Shown: positions 1-9,447, counted from the first letter of the stretch. The stretch is DNA of 9,547 bases from Pseudomonadota bacterium (GCA_023423995.1 JAFAEL010000207.1:1-9547), one strand, 5' to 3'. The notes: generated by a model from the sequence alone, not told the origin. Translations and numbers: made by a program.

Positions 1-25
1 TCTGGCGCCCTGCCGCGAGCGCTGA
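1..25 (+). CDS. Possible 3' tail of an upstream gene (partial, frame uncertain)
   Basis: Only the last few codons could be present. The frame ending in TGA at 23-25 has G or C at every third position, which fits this genome. A second frame ends in TGA at 39-41 and would overlap the next start codon as ATGA, the overlap style used at three other junctions here, but it has weaker third-position bias. Because the next gene is a transporter ATPase, the upstream gene is probably a permease or binding-protein gene of the same ABC transporter; that is inference. No function can be read from so few residues. Confidence 0.25.
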
Positions 26-37
26 GCGCGCAACGAC

Positions 38-1135
38 ATGACCAAGACAGATACTGAGGCGCGGCTTCTCGAGATCGAGGGCCTCTCCAAGCGCTACGGC
101 AATTCCTCCGCCTTGTCGGATGTGTCGCTGGCCGTCTCGCGCGGGGAATTCGTTACCTTCCTCGGACCGTCCGGCTCGGGCAAGACGACGCTCCTGATGG
201 CCATCGCCGGCTTCGTGTCGCCGAGCGCCGGCACGATCCGCCTCGAGGGGCGGGACATCGCGCGGCTGCCGCCCGAGAAGCGCGAGCTGGGCGTCGTCTT
301 CCAGGGCTACGCGCTGTTTCCGCACATGACGGTGTTCGGGAATGTCGCCTTCCCGCTCGAAGTGAAGCAGTTCCCGAAGGCGGAGATCCGGGCCAAGGTT
401 GCGGCCGTTCTGGAGCTGGTGGGTCTCGCCGCCTTCGCCGACCGGAAGCCGGCGCAACTCTCGGGCGGGCAGCAGCAGCGTGTCGCGCTGGCGCGTGCGC
501 TCGTGTTCGACCCGGCGATCGTTCTTCTCGACGAGCCGTTGAGCGCGCTGGACCGGCTCCTGCGCGTGCAGTTGCAGGACGAGCTGAAGCGCCTGCACCG
601 GAAGCTCGGCCGCACCTTCCTGAACGTCACGCACGACCAGGATGAGGCGCTGTCGCTCTCGACCGTGATCGCCGTGATGAACCGCGGGCGCATCGTTCAG
701 CTCGGTTCCCCGACCGAGATCTACGAGCGGCCCGCGACCGCCTTCGTGGCGAGCTTCGTCGGGCGCAGCAACGTGGTCGAGGCGACGGTGAGCGCGAATG
801 CCGGCGGCGCGGCGCTGCTCACGGCGGGAGGCGAGACTTTCGCGGCGTCCGGCATCGAAGCCGCTGCGGGCGAGCGGGTGATGCTCAGCCTCCGCCCCGA
901 GAAACTCGCGCTCGCGCCCCGCACGGCGGCGTTTCCCAACGGCGTGTCCGCGAAGATCCTGGACGTGACCTATCACGGCGCGTCCGTGCATATCCTGGCC
1001 GATACGCCGCTCGGCGAGATCCGCATCGAGCAGCCGACGGGCAGCGGGCATGACGGCTTCCAGCTGGATGACGCAGCCCGTCTCGTCTTCCCGGATCATG
1101 TGCCCCGGGCGGTGAAGCGGGACGACATCGCATGA
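38..1135 (+). CDS. ABC transporter ATP-binding protein, polyamine/spermidine (PotA-like) family
   Basis: This 365-residue cytoplasmic ATPase would power an importer. The nucleotide-binding domain fills roughly residues 10-245: Walker A GPSGSGKTT at 43-51, Q-loop Gln89, signature LSGGQQQR at 141-148, Walker B IVLLDE at 161-166 with catalytic Glu166, D-loop SALD at 169-172 and switch His199 in VTHDQDEA. The part after about residue 250 fits the TOBE regulatory domain of PotA/AfuC/UgpC-type ATPases, and the total length is normal for them. The start at 38 puts the usual LLEIEGLSKRYG strand near the N terminus; no good Shine-Dalgarno is seen, so translation may be coupled to an upstream permease gene. 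The stop overlaps the next start (ATGA, 1132-1135). Substrate cannot be read from an ATPase; the downstream decarboxylase and GabT suggest a guanidino or amino compound (arginine, agmatine, polyamine). Iron or phosphonate importers share this ATPase type. Family call is firm, substrate is inference. Confidence 0.93.
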   Translation: MTKTDTEARLLEIEGLSKRYGNSSALSDVSLAVSRGEFVTFLGPSGSGKTTLLMAIAGFVSPSAGTIRLEGRDIARLPPEKRELGVVFQGYALFPHMTVFGNVAFPLEVKQFPKAEIRAKVAAVLELVGLAAFADRKPAQLSGGQQQRVALARALVFDPAIVLLDEPLSALDRLLRVQLQDELKRLHRKLGRTFLNVTHDQDEALSLSTVIAVMNRGRIVQLGSPTEIYERPATAFVASFVGRSNVVEATVSANAGGAALLTAGGETFAASGIEAAAGERVMLSLRPEKLALAPRTAAFPNGVSAKILDVTYHGASVHILADTPLGEIRIEQPTGSGHDGFQLDDAARLVFPDHVPRAVKRDDIA

Positions 1136-2751
1136 CGAACGGGACCAGCACCGCCGATGTCGTGATCGCCGACCTCGAGGCGGCGGGGATCGACACCGCA
1201 TTCGGCATTCCGGGCGTCCATACGCTCGACCTCTACCGCTCGATCGCGCGCTCCGGCCTGCGCCACGTCACGCCGCGCCACGAGCAGGGCGCGGCCTTCA
1301 TGGCGGACGGCTTCGCGCGGGCGAGCGGACGGCCGGCGCTGTGCGTGCTGATCAGCGGGCCAGGATTGATGAATGCCGCGACCGCGATCGGGCAGGCCTA
1401 TTCCGACAGCGTGCCGATGGTGGTGCTCGCGAGCGTCAACGAGCGCCGTCATCTCGGGCTCGGGCGCGGCGAACTGCACGAGATGCGGGACCAGGCGCAG
1501 GCGCTCGGCGGAATCGTCTCGTCCAACCTCCGCATCCTCGACCCGGTCTCCGCGAGCCGGGCCGTCGCGCTGAGCGTCGGCAGGATCCAGGCCGCGCGCC
1601 CGCGTCCGGTCTATCTCGAATTGCCGCTCGACGTGGGGGCGTCACCCGCCGCGGCCAGGTCCGCCCCGATGGCGCGGCTCCGCCCTGCCGGCAGCGACCC
1701 CCAGGTGCTCGGCGAGGCGGCCCGCCTCCTGGCAGAGGCGGAGCGACCGCTCCTGATCGTGGGCGGTGGCGCCGCGGGTGCGTCGGAGCAGATCCGGCGG
1801 CTTGTCGATCTGCTCAAGGCGCCTGTTCTCAGCAGCATCGCCGGGAAGGGCATCGTGCCCGACGACGGGCCGTACTCGCTCGGGGCGAGGCTCGGCACCG
1901 AGGCCGGGCGGGACCTGCTCCGCCGGAGCGATGTCGTGCTGGCGCTGGGCACGGAACTCGCCGTTCCGGATCACTGGGCCGACACGCTGCCGATCGGGGG
2001 CAAGCTGATCCGCGTGGATCTCGACCCGGACATGCTCTCGGACGAGCGTTTCGATACGCTGCCGGTCCTCGGCGATGTCGGCCATGCGGTGAACTACTTC
2101 CTCCGCGCGCTCGCCGGCCGGGGCAAGGCCGCCTGGGCGGGGGACGTCGCGGCGCTGCGGCGGCGCTCGGACGAGAGCCTCCTGGAGCGCCGCGCTCCGC
2201 ATCTGGCGATGCTGGCGGCGCTGCGGCAGGCTTTGCCGGACGAGAGCCTCGTCGTCACCGACATGACGCAGATCGCCTATGCCGGGAACCAGGCCTTTCC
2301 GGCCCGCCGGCCGCGGAGCTGGATCCATCCGGTCGGCTTCGGCACGCTCGGCTACGCCCTGCCGGCCGCGATCGGCGCCAAGCTCGCCCGGCCGGACATC
2401 CCCGTCGTGGCGCTTGCGGGCGATTACGGCTTCGGATTCTCCGGACAGGAACTCGGGACGGCGGCGGACCTTCGCCTGCCGCTGCCCGTGCTCGTTTGGA
2501 ACAACGCCGCCCTCGGCCAGATCGCGCAGGACATGGACCGCCAGGGCATCGAGCGGATCGGGGTCGAGATCACGCCCCCGCGCTTCGATCACCTGGCCGC
2601 CGCCTACGGCGCGGGCTTTGCGCGCGTAGCGGAACCGGCCGGGCTCGGGGACGCCCTTGCCACTGCCTTGGCGGCCGACGGGCCGACCGTGATCGAGATC
2701 GTTGCGGAGGATGGCATCCGGTCCAGCCCCGATGCCTCCGCACGAAGCTGA
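1132..2751 (+). CDS. ThDP-dependent decarboxylase, 5-guanidino-2-oxopentanoate (2-ketoarginine) decarboxylase type (AruI-like)
   Basis: This 539-residue protein has the full three-domain layout of the acetolactate synthase/decarboxylase superfamily. The N-terminal pyrimidine-binding domain carries the activating Glu51 in PRHEQGA (48-54); a central domain lies near 185-330; the C-terminal pyrophosphate-binding domain has the metal-binding motif starting at Gly430-Asp431 and closing at Asn457-Asn458. The GIPGVHTLDLYR and RHEQGAAFMADGFAR stretches, GDY in place of the common GDG, and the VGFGTLGYALPAAIGAK segment match my memory of proteins annotated 5-guanidino-2-oxopentanoate decarboxylase rather than biosynthetic acetolactate synthase (no small subunit gene is adjacent). 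That enzyme converts 2-ketoarginine to 4-guanidinobutyraldehyde and CO2 in the arginine transaminase pathway. It starts inside the ATPase gene (ATGA), implying coupled translation, and is followed 10 bp later by gabT. Superfamily is certain; exact substrate is probable. Alternatives are another 2-oxoacid decarboxylase or a catabolic acetolactate synthase. Confidence 0.78.
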   Translation: MTNGTSTADVVIADLEAAGIDTAFGIPGVHTLDLYRSIARSGLRHVTPRHEQGAAFMADGFARASGRPALCVLISGPGLMNAATAIGQAYSDSVPMVVLASVNERRHLGLGRGELHEMRDQAQALGGIVSSNLRILDPVSASRAVALSVGRIQAARPRPVYLELPLDVGASPAAARSAPMARLRPAGSDPQVLGEAARLLAEAERPLLIVGGGAAGASEQIRRLVDLLKAPVLSSIAGKGIVPDDGPYSLGARLGTEAGRDLLRRSDVVLALGTELAVPDHWADTLPIGGKLIRVDLDPDMLSDERFDTLPVLGDVGHAVNYFLRALAGRGKAAWAGDVAALRRRSDESLLERRAPHLAMLAALRQALPDESLVVTDMTQIAYAGNQAFPARRPRSWIHPVGFGTLGYALPAAIGAKLARPDIPVVALAGDYGFGFSGQELGTAADLRLPLPVLVWNNAALGQIAQDMDRQGIERIGVEITPPRFDHLAAAYGAGFARVAEPAGLGDALATALAADGPTVIEIVAEDGIRSSPDASARS

Positions 2752-2756
2752 AAGGA
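2752..2756 (+). promoter_or_regulatory. Ribosome binding site for gabT
   Basis: AAGGA lies 5 bases before the ATG at 2762. It decides the gabT start: an in-frame ATG at 2702 would put 20 extra residues inside the preceding gene without such a site. The site overlaps the end of the decarboxylase gene (stop 2749-2751) by adjacency only. Confidence 0.75.
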
Positions 2757-2761
2757 AGAAG

Positions 2762-4048
2762 ATGGCGACCAACTCAGAGCTGCTCTCCCGGCGCGAGCAG
2801 GCCGTGGTGCGAGGGATCGGCCACGTGACGCCGATCTCGGCCGACCGGGCGCAGAATGCCGAGGTCTGGGATGTCGAGGGCCGGCGCTATGTCGATTTCG
2901 CCGGCGGCATCGCGGTCCTGAATACCGGGCACCGTCATCCCAAGGTGCTGCAGGCCGTCCGCGACCAGATGGACCGCTTCACCCACACCTGCTTCCAGGT
3001 GCTGATGTACGAGCCCTATATCGAGCTCGCCGAGAAGCTGAACGCGCTCGCGCCGATCGACGGGCCTCTCAAGACCGCCCTGTTCACGACGGGCGCGGAG
3101 GCGACCGAGAACGCCGTGAAGATGGCGCGGGCCGCAACCGGCCGCAGCGGCGTCATCGCGTTCACGGGGTCGTTTCACGGCCGCACGGCGCTCGCCTCGG
3201 CGCTGACCGGCAAGGTCGTGCCCTACAAGAAGGGCCTCGGGCCCGTGGTGCCGGAGATCTGGCACGTGCCGTTCCCCGCTGGTCCGGATTCGGTCTCGGT
3301 CGAGGAGGCGCTGAAGTTCCTCGGCTACATCTTCAAGGCGGATGTCGATCCCGCGCGGGTCGCGGCCATCATCATCGAGCCCGTGCAGGGGGAGGGCGGC
3401 TTCCACCAGGCGCCGCCCGAGCTGATGCGGGCGCTCCGCCGGATCTGCGACGAGCACGGCATCGTGTTCATCGCGGACGAGGTGCAGACCGGGTTCGGCC
3501 GCACGGCGAAGATGTTCGCCATGGAGCACTATGACGTGCAGCCGGACATGATCTGCGTGGCGAAGAGCCTCGCGGGCGGCTTCCCGCTCTCGGGCGTGAT
3601 CGGGCGGGCCTCCCTCATGGACGCGGCGGCGCCGGGCGGCATTGGCGGCACCTATGCCGGCAACCCGCTCGCGTGCGCGGCCGCGCTCGCCGTCATCTCG
3701 GTCTTCGAGGAGGAGAACCTCCTCGAACGCTCGCGCCAGCTCGGCGAGAAGCTGATGGCTCGCCTGCAGGCCCTGCCGCGCCGGAACGACATCGTTCCCG
3801 TCGACAACGTCCGCGGCCTGGGCGCAATGGTCGCTTTCGACATCGTGCGCGAGCGCGGGGCGAGCGAGCCGGATGCGGAGATGACCAAGCGCGTGGTCCA
3901 GCGCGCCTACGAGAACGGGCTCATCCTCCTGTCCTGCGGCACGAACGCGAACACGATCCGTATCCTCGTGCCGCTCACGGTCGAAGACGACATCCTGATC
4001 GAGGGCCTCGGAAAGCTCGAGGCAGCGCTCTCGACCGACGTCGCGTAG
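2762..4048 (+). CDS. gabT: 4-aminobutyrate--2-oxoglutarate aminotransferase (GabT)
   Basis: This 428-residue class III pyridoxal-phosphate aminotransferase moves the amino group of GABA to 2-oxoglutarate, giving succinate semialdehyde and glutamate in the cytoplasm. The PLP lysine is Lys268 in VAKSLAGGFPLSG. Counting from the ATG at 2762, the residues known for the E. coli enzyme fall at the same numbers: Ile50, Arg141, Glu211, Asp239, Gln242, Lys268 and Thr297; the second carboxylate-binding arginine is Arg400 (398 in E. coli), so the substrate pocket is that of a GABA enzyme. Length matches E. coli GabT (426). It follows the decarboxylase gene by 10 bp, so the three genes look like one transcription unit, with GABA as the product of 4-guanidinobutyrate hydrolysis. 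Related enzymes acting on 5-aminovalerate or putrescine are the main alternative. A strong hairpin follows the stop. Confidence 0.92.
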   Translation: MATNSELLSRREQAVVRGIGHVTPISADRAQNAEVWDVEGRRYVDFAGGIAVLNTGHRHPKVLQAVRDQMDRFTHTCFQVLMYEPYIELAEKLNALAPIDGPLKTALFTTGAEATENAVKMARAATGRSGVIAFTGSFHGRTALASALTGKVVPYKKGLGPVVPEIWHVPFPAGPDSVSVEEALKFLGYIFKADVDPARVAAIIIEPVQGEGGFHQAPPELMRALRRICDEHGIVFIADEVQTGFGRTAKMFAMEHYDVQPDMICVAKSLAGGFPLSGVIGRASLMDAAAPGGIGGTYAGNPLACAAALAVISVFEEENLLERSRQLGEKLMARLQALPRRNDIVPVDNVRGLGAMVAFDIVRERGASEPDAEMTKRVVQRAYENGLILLSCGTNANTIRILVPLTVEDDILIEGLGKLEAALSTDVA

Positions 4049-4077
4049 GCCGCGCCCACAAGGCATCGTGGAGTTCG

Positions 4078-4103
4078 CCATCGCGGCCTGACGGCTGCGA
4101 TGG
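4078..4103 (+). terminator. Hairpin after gabT, probable terminator without a T tract
   Basis: Starting 30 bp after the gabT stop, the two arms pair over 11 positions (one G-T/G-U pair) around a 4-base TGAC loop. The outer arms are CCATCGC and GCGATGG. No run of T follows, so it is not a canonical intrinsic terminator; in high-GC genomes such hairpins often mark mRNA 3' ends or help Rho-dependent termination. The position argues that the ABC/decarboxylase/gabT unit ends here. Confidence 0.5.
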
Positions 4104-4430
4104 CGCATCGATGAAAGCGGCACCGTGCCCTCCGGTTGGCCCGAAGGCGGACAGTCGCTCACCCGCGGGTAGGCGGGGCGAAGATCGGGCTTGAATCGTC
4201 GCGCGCGCTGCTCCACCACGCGGTCGCCTTTCGGAAGCGGAAACCGGCCATCAAGGCCGAACGCGCGTCCGTAAGCGCGAGGTCGATGGCGGCTTTCGCC
4301 TCCAGCTGTCTCGGAAGGTGATCCATGCCGCGGGTTCGATCTGGCTGTTCGGCGCGCATTCGCCTGCCCGCATGTTTCGCGATCGCCGGGCGCAGGCTCT
4401 GCCTCCCCGGCGTAGCGTAGCGGCCTGGCG
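4104..4430. other. Intergenic stretch with no convincing gene
   Basis: Short open frames exist on both strands, but none has a good ribosome binding site or a recognisable protein. Small inverted repeats are visible: CGGCC/GGCCG at 4245-4259 around a 5-base loop, and a nested pair GCCATC (4247-4252)/GATGGC (4285-4290) enclosing CGCGC (4262-4266)/GCGCG (4275-4279). These are weak and could be chance in DNA this rich in G+C. The promoter of the yeiH-family gene should lie here, but I cannot pick out -35/-10 boxes. I see no tRNA, repeat array or IS end. Confidence 0.4.
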
Positions 4431-5474
4431 ATGTCCGATCCTCGCGGCGGCCGCCTTCGCCGCCATGTAAGCGATGCCGCTCCCGGCCTGCTCCTCTGCA
4501 TCGGCCTTACCGGGGTGGCGCTCCTGATCGAGCGGATCGAGGCTGCGCTCCTCGGCTTCCCCTTCGTGGATGCGCTCGTGATCGCGCTGCTGCTGGGCGT
4601 CGCCGTTCGGACCTTCTGGGTCCCTGGCCGGGCCTGGGTGGGCGGTATCCGGCTGAGTGGCGGGCTGATCCTCGAGATCGCGGTCGCGCTGCTCGGGGCG
4701 TCCGTGAGCCTGACGGCGATCCTCGCATCGGGCGGGCCGCTGCTGATCGGCGTGGTCGCCACGGTGGTGGTGGCCTTCGCGATCAGCTTCCTGGTCGGCC
4801 GCGCCATGGGGCTGAGTTCGACCGTATCGATCCTGGTGGCGAGCGGAAACTCGATCTGCGGCAATTCCGCCATCGTGGCCGTGGCTCCCGTCATCGGGGC
4901 AAGTGCCCGGGATATCGCGGGCTCGATCGCCTTCACGGCGGTGCTGGGCGTGCTCGTCGTGCTCGGTCTGCCGCTCCTGGTTCCCCTGCTTCGATTGTCC
5001 GATGCGCAATACGGCACCATCGCGGGCCTGACGGTCTATGCCGTGCCGCAGGTCCTGGCTGCGACCCTGCCCGTCGGGCTCGGCGCCGCGCAGATCGCCA
5101 CGATCGTGAAGATGACGCGGGTGCTGATGCTGACGCCGCTCCTGCTCGTGCTCTCGATCCTGCATAACCGGCCCGAAGGGGGGGCACATGGCGCGCCGAA
5201 GCTGCAGCTGTCGCGCCTCGTCCCCTGGTTCATCATCGCCTTCGTGGCGCTTGCCGCCATCCGGTCGGCCGGGTGGGTGCCCGAAGCCCTGGTCCCGCCG
5301 GCGACGAGCGCTGCCAAGATCCTGACCATCGTCGCCATGGCGGCCCTCGGCCTGGGCGTGGACGTGAAGACGATGCGGGAGATCGGCGGCCCGATCTCGG
5401 CCTGCGTGGTGATCTCCCTCGTGGCTCTGGTCCTCATCAGCATCGCGGTGACTTGGCTGATCGGAATCACGTGA
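4431..5474 (+). CDS. YeiH/UPF0324 family membrane protein (putative sulfate exporter family)
   Basis: A 347-residue, very hydrophobic protein with about ten membrane segments, the usual length for this family (Pfam Cons_hypoth698; the putative sulfate exporter family). Family marks are the SGNSICGNSA re-entrant-like segment at 138-147, followed by IVAVAPVI, the YAVPQVLAA segment near 203-211, the KMTRVLMLTPLLL segment from 227, the PWFIIAF helix near 265-271 and the LGLGVDVKTM segment near 306-315. Most relatives known to me have ICGASA where this has ICGNSA. Family members accompany sulfonate or cysteine degradation and have been proposed to export sulfate or sulfite; transport has seldom been shown. 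The start at 4431 has only a weak ribosome binding site, but upstream frame sequence is not hydrophobic. The divergent LysR regulator often found beside yeiH is absent. The gene converges on a small - strand gene 18 bp away. Family firm, function uncertain. Confidence 0.88.
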   Translation: MSDPRGGRLRRHVSDAAPGLLLCIGLTGVALLIERIEAALLGFPFVDALVIALLLGVAVRTFWVPGRAWVGGIRLSGGLILEIAVALLGASVSLTAILASGGPLLIGVVATVVVAFAISFLVGRAMGLSSTVSILVASGNSICGNSAIVAVAPVIGASARDIAGSIAFTAVLGVLVVLGLPLLVPLLRLSDAQYGTIAGLTVYAVPQVLAATLPVGLGAAQIATIVKMTRVLMLTPLLLVLSILHNRPEGGAHGAPKLQLSRLVPWFIIAFVALAAIRSAGWVPEALVPPATSAAKILTIVAMAALGLGVDVKTMREIGGPISACVVISLVALVLISIAVTWLIGIT

Positions 5475-5497
5475 GCGGGCGTCGGTAGACCCTCACG
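5470..5497. terminator. Weak inverted repeat between convergent genes, possible bidirectional terminator
   Basis: CGTGAG (5470-5475) and CTCACG (5492-5497) are reverse complements and span the 18-bp gap between two convergent stop codons; a further GG/CC pair is possible after a one-base bulge. The symmetric position fits a shared terminator, but the stem is short and there are no flanking T/A runs. Confidence 0.25.
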
Positions 5498-5846
5498 CCA
5501 GCGGCGCGAGCCCGCCCCGCGCGCCCGGCCGCGTGCGGCCCTTCCACCAGCGCACCAGTCGGACGGTTTTGAGTTCCAGCCAAAGCGCCGCGCCGGCGAC
5601 TGGTCCGCGGAGGAAAGGCACGTCCTGTGCGATCAGGAGCAATCCGAGGGGCAGGAACTCGATCCCCACCACGGGCAGGAACCAGAAGAAGCTCGACACG
5701 ATGAAGACGAGCCCGAGCGGGATGCGCCACCAGCGCGAACTCGGCTGACGTACCCGACCGATGATCCGGCCGAGCCAGGCGGGGACATGCCGGACCAGGA
5801 CGTCGAACGCGCGGTCGAGATCCTGTTTTCCATTGCGGCGCTGCAT
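5493..5846 (-). CDS. Small hypothetical membrane protein (117 aa)
   Basis: I do not recognise a characterised family. The protein has a basic N terminus (MQRRNGKQ), an amphipathic stretch with DRAFDVLVRHVPAW (11-24), then two closely spaced hydrophobic segments at about 42-60 and 62-79 broken by a Gly-Ile-Glu turn, and an Arg/Trp-rich cytoplasmic-looking tail (RLVRWWKGR, 96-104). The segment LPLGLLLIAQDVPFLRGPV resembles small conserved hypothetical proteins of alphaproteobacteria that I recall, without known function. The ATG at 5846 is the only plausible start before the hydrophobic part; no clear Shine-Dalgarno precedes it, and a 9-bp inverted repeat sits 6 bases upstream. The same frame stays open far upstream, antisense to actA, but that part is low-complexity Arg/Ala/Pro and not real. 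It is divergent from actA and could share its promoter region; any role with alternative complex III is speculation. Confidence 0.7.
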   Translation of the reverse strand: MQRRNGKQDLDRAFDVLVRHVPAWLGRIIGRVRQPSSRWWRIPLGLVFIVSSFFWFLPVVGIEFLPLGLLLIAQDVPFLRGPVAGAALWLELKTVRLVRWWKGRTRPGARGGLAPLA

Positions 5847-5852
5847 CCGGAT

Positions 5853-5879
5853 GAAACCCGAGCCCGCTGATCGGGTTTC
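5853..5879. repeat. Perfect 9-bp inverted repeat in the divergent intergenic region
   Basis: GAAACCCGA (5853-5861) and TCGGGTTTC (5871-5879) are exact reverse complements separated by 9 bases. It lies 6 bp before the - strand start codon at 5846 and 75 bp before actA. It could be an operator bound by a dimeric regulator controlling both directions, or an RNA hairpin that hides the ribosome binding site of the - strand gene. The AT-containing arms stand out from the surrounding G+C-rich sequence. No protein binding is known. Confidence 0.45.
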
Positions 5880-5904
5880 GCAAATGGTCGCGCTTCGTTG
5901 CCGG

Positions 5905-5932
5905 CCGGGAGGACCGACGGCCAGGCTCCCGG
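5905..5932 (+). promoter_or_regulatory. Hairpin in the actA leader
   Basis: CCGGGAG (5905-5911) pairs with CTCCCGG (5926-5932), a 7-bp perfect stem with a 14-base loop, ending 13 bases before the actA ribosome binding site. An alternative pairing, GGACCG (5911-5916) with CGGTCC (5934-5939), overlaps it, so the two cannot form fully together. In DNA this G+C rich both may be chance; a leader role is only a possibility. Confidence 0.2.
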
Positions 5933-5945
5933 GCGGTCCCGCCTC

Positions 5946-5951
5946 AAGGAG
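5946..5951 (+). promoter_or_regulatory. Ribosome binding site for actA
   Basis: AAGGAG ends 3 bases before the ATG at 5955. It selects this start over an in-frame ATG at 5898, which would add 19 residues of polar sequence in front of the membrane anchor and run through the leader hairpin. Confidence 0.75.
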
Positions 5952-5954
5952 CAC

Positions 5955-6601
5955 ATGGCTCAGCTCTTCACTCATCGAGCCACTGTGCGCTTCAGGGCTG
6001 CGATCGCCCTGCTCCTGGCCGGCGGGCTTGGCCTTGCGGCGCTCCTGTTCTTCTGGGCGCGGTCGGACGCCGCCTGGAACGTCGGCAAGCCCGCCAGGCA
6101 GCCAATCCCGTTCCAGCACAGCCTGCATGCCGGCACGCTGGGCATCGATTGCCGCTACTGCCACTCCACGGTCGAGCGCGCCGCCGCGGCCGGCATGCCG
6201 ACCGCCTCGACCTGCCTGACCTGCCATTCCGAGATCTGGCAGGGCGCGAGCCTTCTCGAACCCGTCCGCACGAGCGCCGCGCTCGACGTGCCGATCCCTT
6301 GGGTGTCGCTGCACCGGCTGCCGGCGCATGCCTATTTCCACCACGGGATCCACGTCCAGAAGGGCGTCGCCTGCGAGACCTGCCACGGCCGGGTCGACCA
6401 GATGGCCGAGACGGTGAAGACGCAGACGCTGTCTATGGGCTGGTGCCTGGACTGCCACCGCGATCCGGCCGACCGGATCCGGCCGCAGGGCGCGGTCTTC
6501 TCGATGGGCTGGGGTCCGCACGACAAAGGCGCCCCGGAAGAGGTCAGGGCCTTCTACCTCGAGGCGCGAAGCCGGCTCACGGATTGCTCGACATGCCACC
6601 G

Positions 6602-6605
<4 letters not shown>
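5955..6605 (+). CDS. actA: Alternative complex III subunit ActA, pentaheme cytochrome c
   Basis: A 216-residue c-type cytochrome with five CXXCH heme sites: CRYCH 66-70, CLTCH 87-91, CETCH 140-144, CLDCH 164-168 and CSTCH 211-215, the last only one residue from the C terminus. Residues about 15-34 form one hydrophobic helix with basic residues before it, so the protein is anchored with the heme part in the periplasm. Extra histidines (55, 58, 120, 125, 129, 130, 133) could be the second axial ligands. Five hemes and a single helix are what is known for ActA of Rhodothermus marinus alternative complex III, which passes electrons from the complex to a periplasmic acceptor or an oxidase. The identity is confirmed by actB and actC immediately downstream; the stop overlaps the actB start (ATGA, 6602-6605). 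A nitrite- or tetrathionate-reductase cytochrome is unlikely in this context. Maturation needs the Ccm system, not seen here. Confidence 0.9.

Positions 6606-9447
<2,842 letters not shown>

Noticed and set aside
1132..2751. Sulfoacetaldehyde acetyltransferase (Xsc) or acetolactate synthase (IlvB) as the product
   Set aside because: Xsc is longer and has different N-terminal motifs as I remember them; IlvB would normally have an adjacent small-subunit gene. The AruI-like motifs fit better, although the substrate is not proven.
1642..2772. 376-codon open frame on the - strand
   Set aside because: Antisense shadow of the decarboxylase gene with no motifs and no ribosome binding site.
1341..2828. 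495-codon open frame on the + strand inside the decarboxylase gene
   Set aside because: It overlaps a gene with complete ThDP-enzyme motifs, and its translation is Arg/Gly-rich without recognisable features.
4330..4350. GGTTCGATC resembling a tRNA T-loop
   Set aside because: Flanking bases do not form a T-arm stem, and no acceptor, D or anticodon arm is found nearby.
2774..5020. 748-codon open frame on the - strand
   Set aside because: It runs antisense through gabT, the intergenic gap and part of the yeiH-like gene, and its translation is Arg/Ala/Asp/His-rich low complexity. Both sense genes are clearly real; this is a stop-poor shadow frame of high-GC DNA.
6149..6601. Longer actB starting inside actA
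   Set aside because: The extra 151 residues would be read in a shifted frame through the actA heme motifs and look like low-complexity Arg/Pro/Gly. The ATGA overlap at 6602 gives the expected RSLDEL-Tat-lipobox N terminus.
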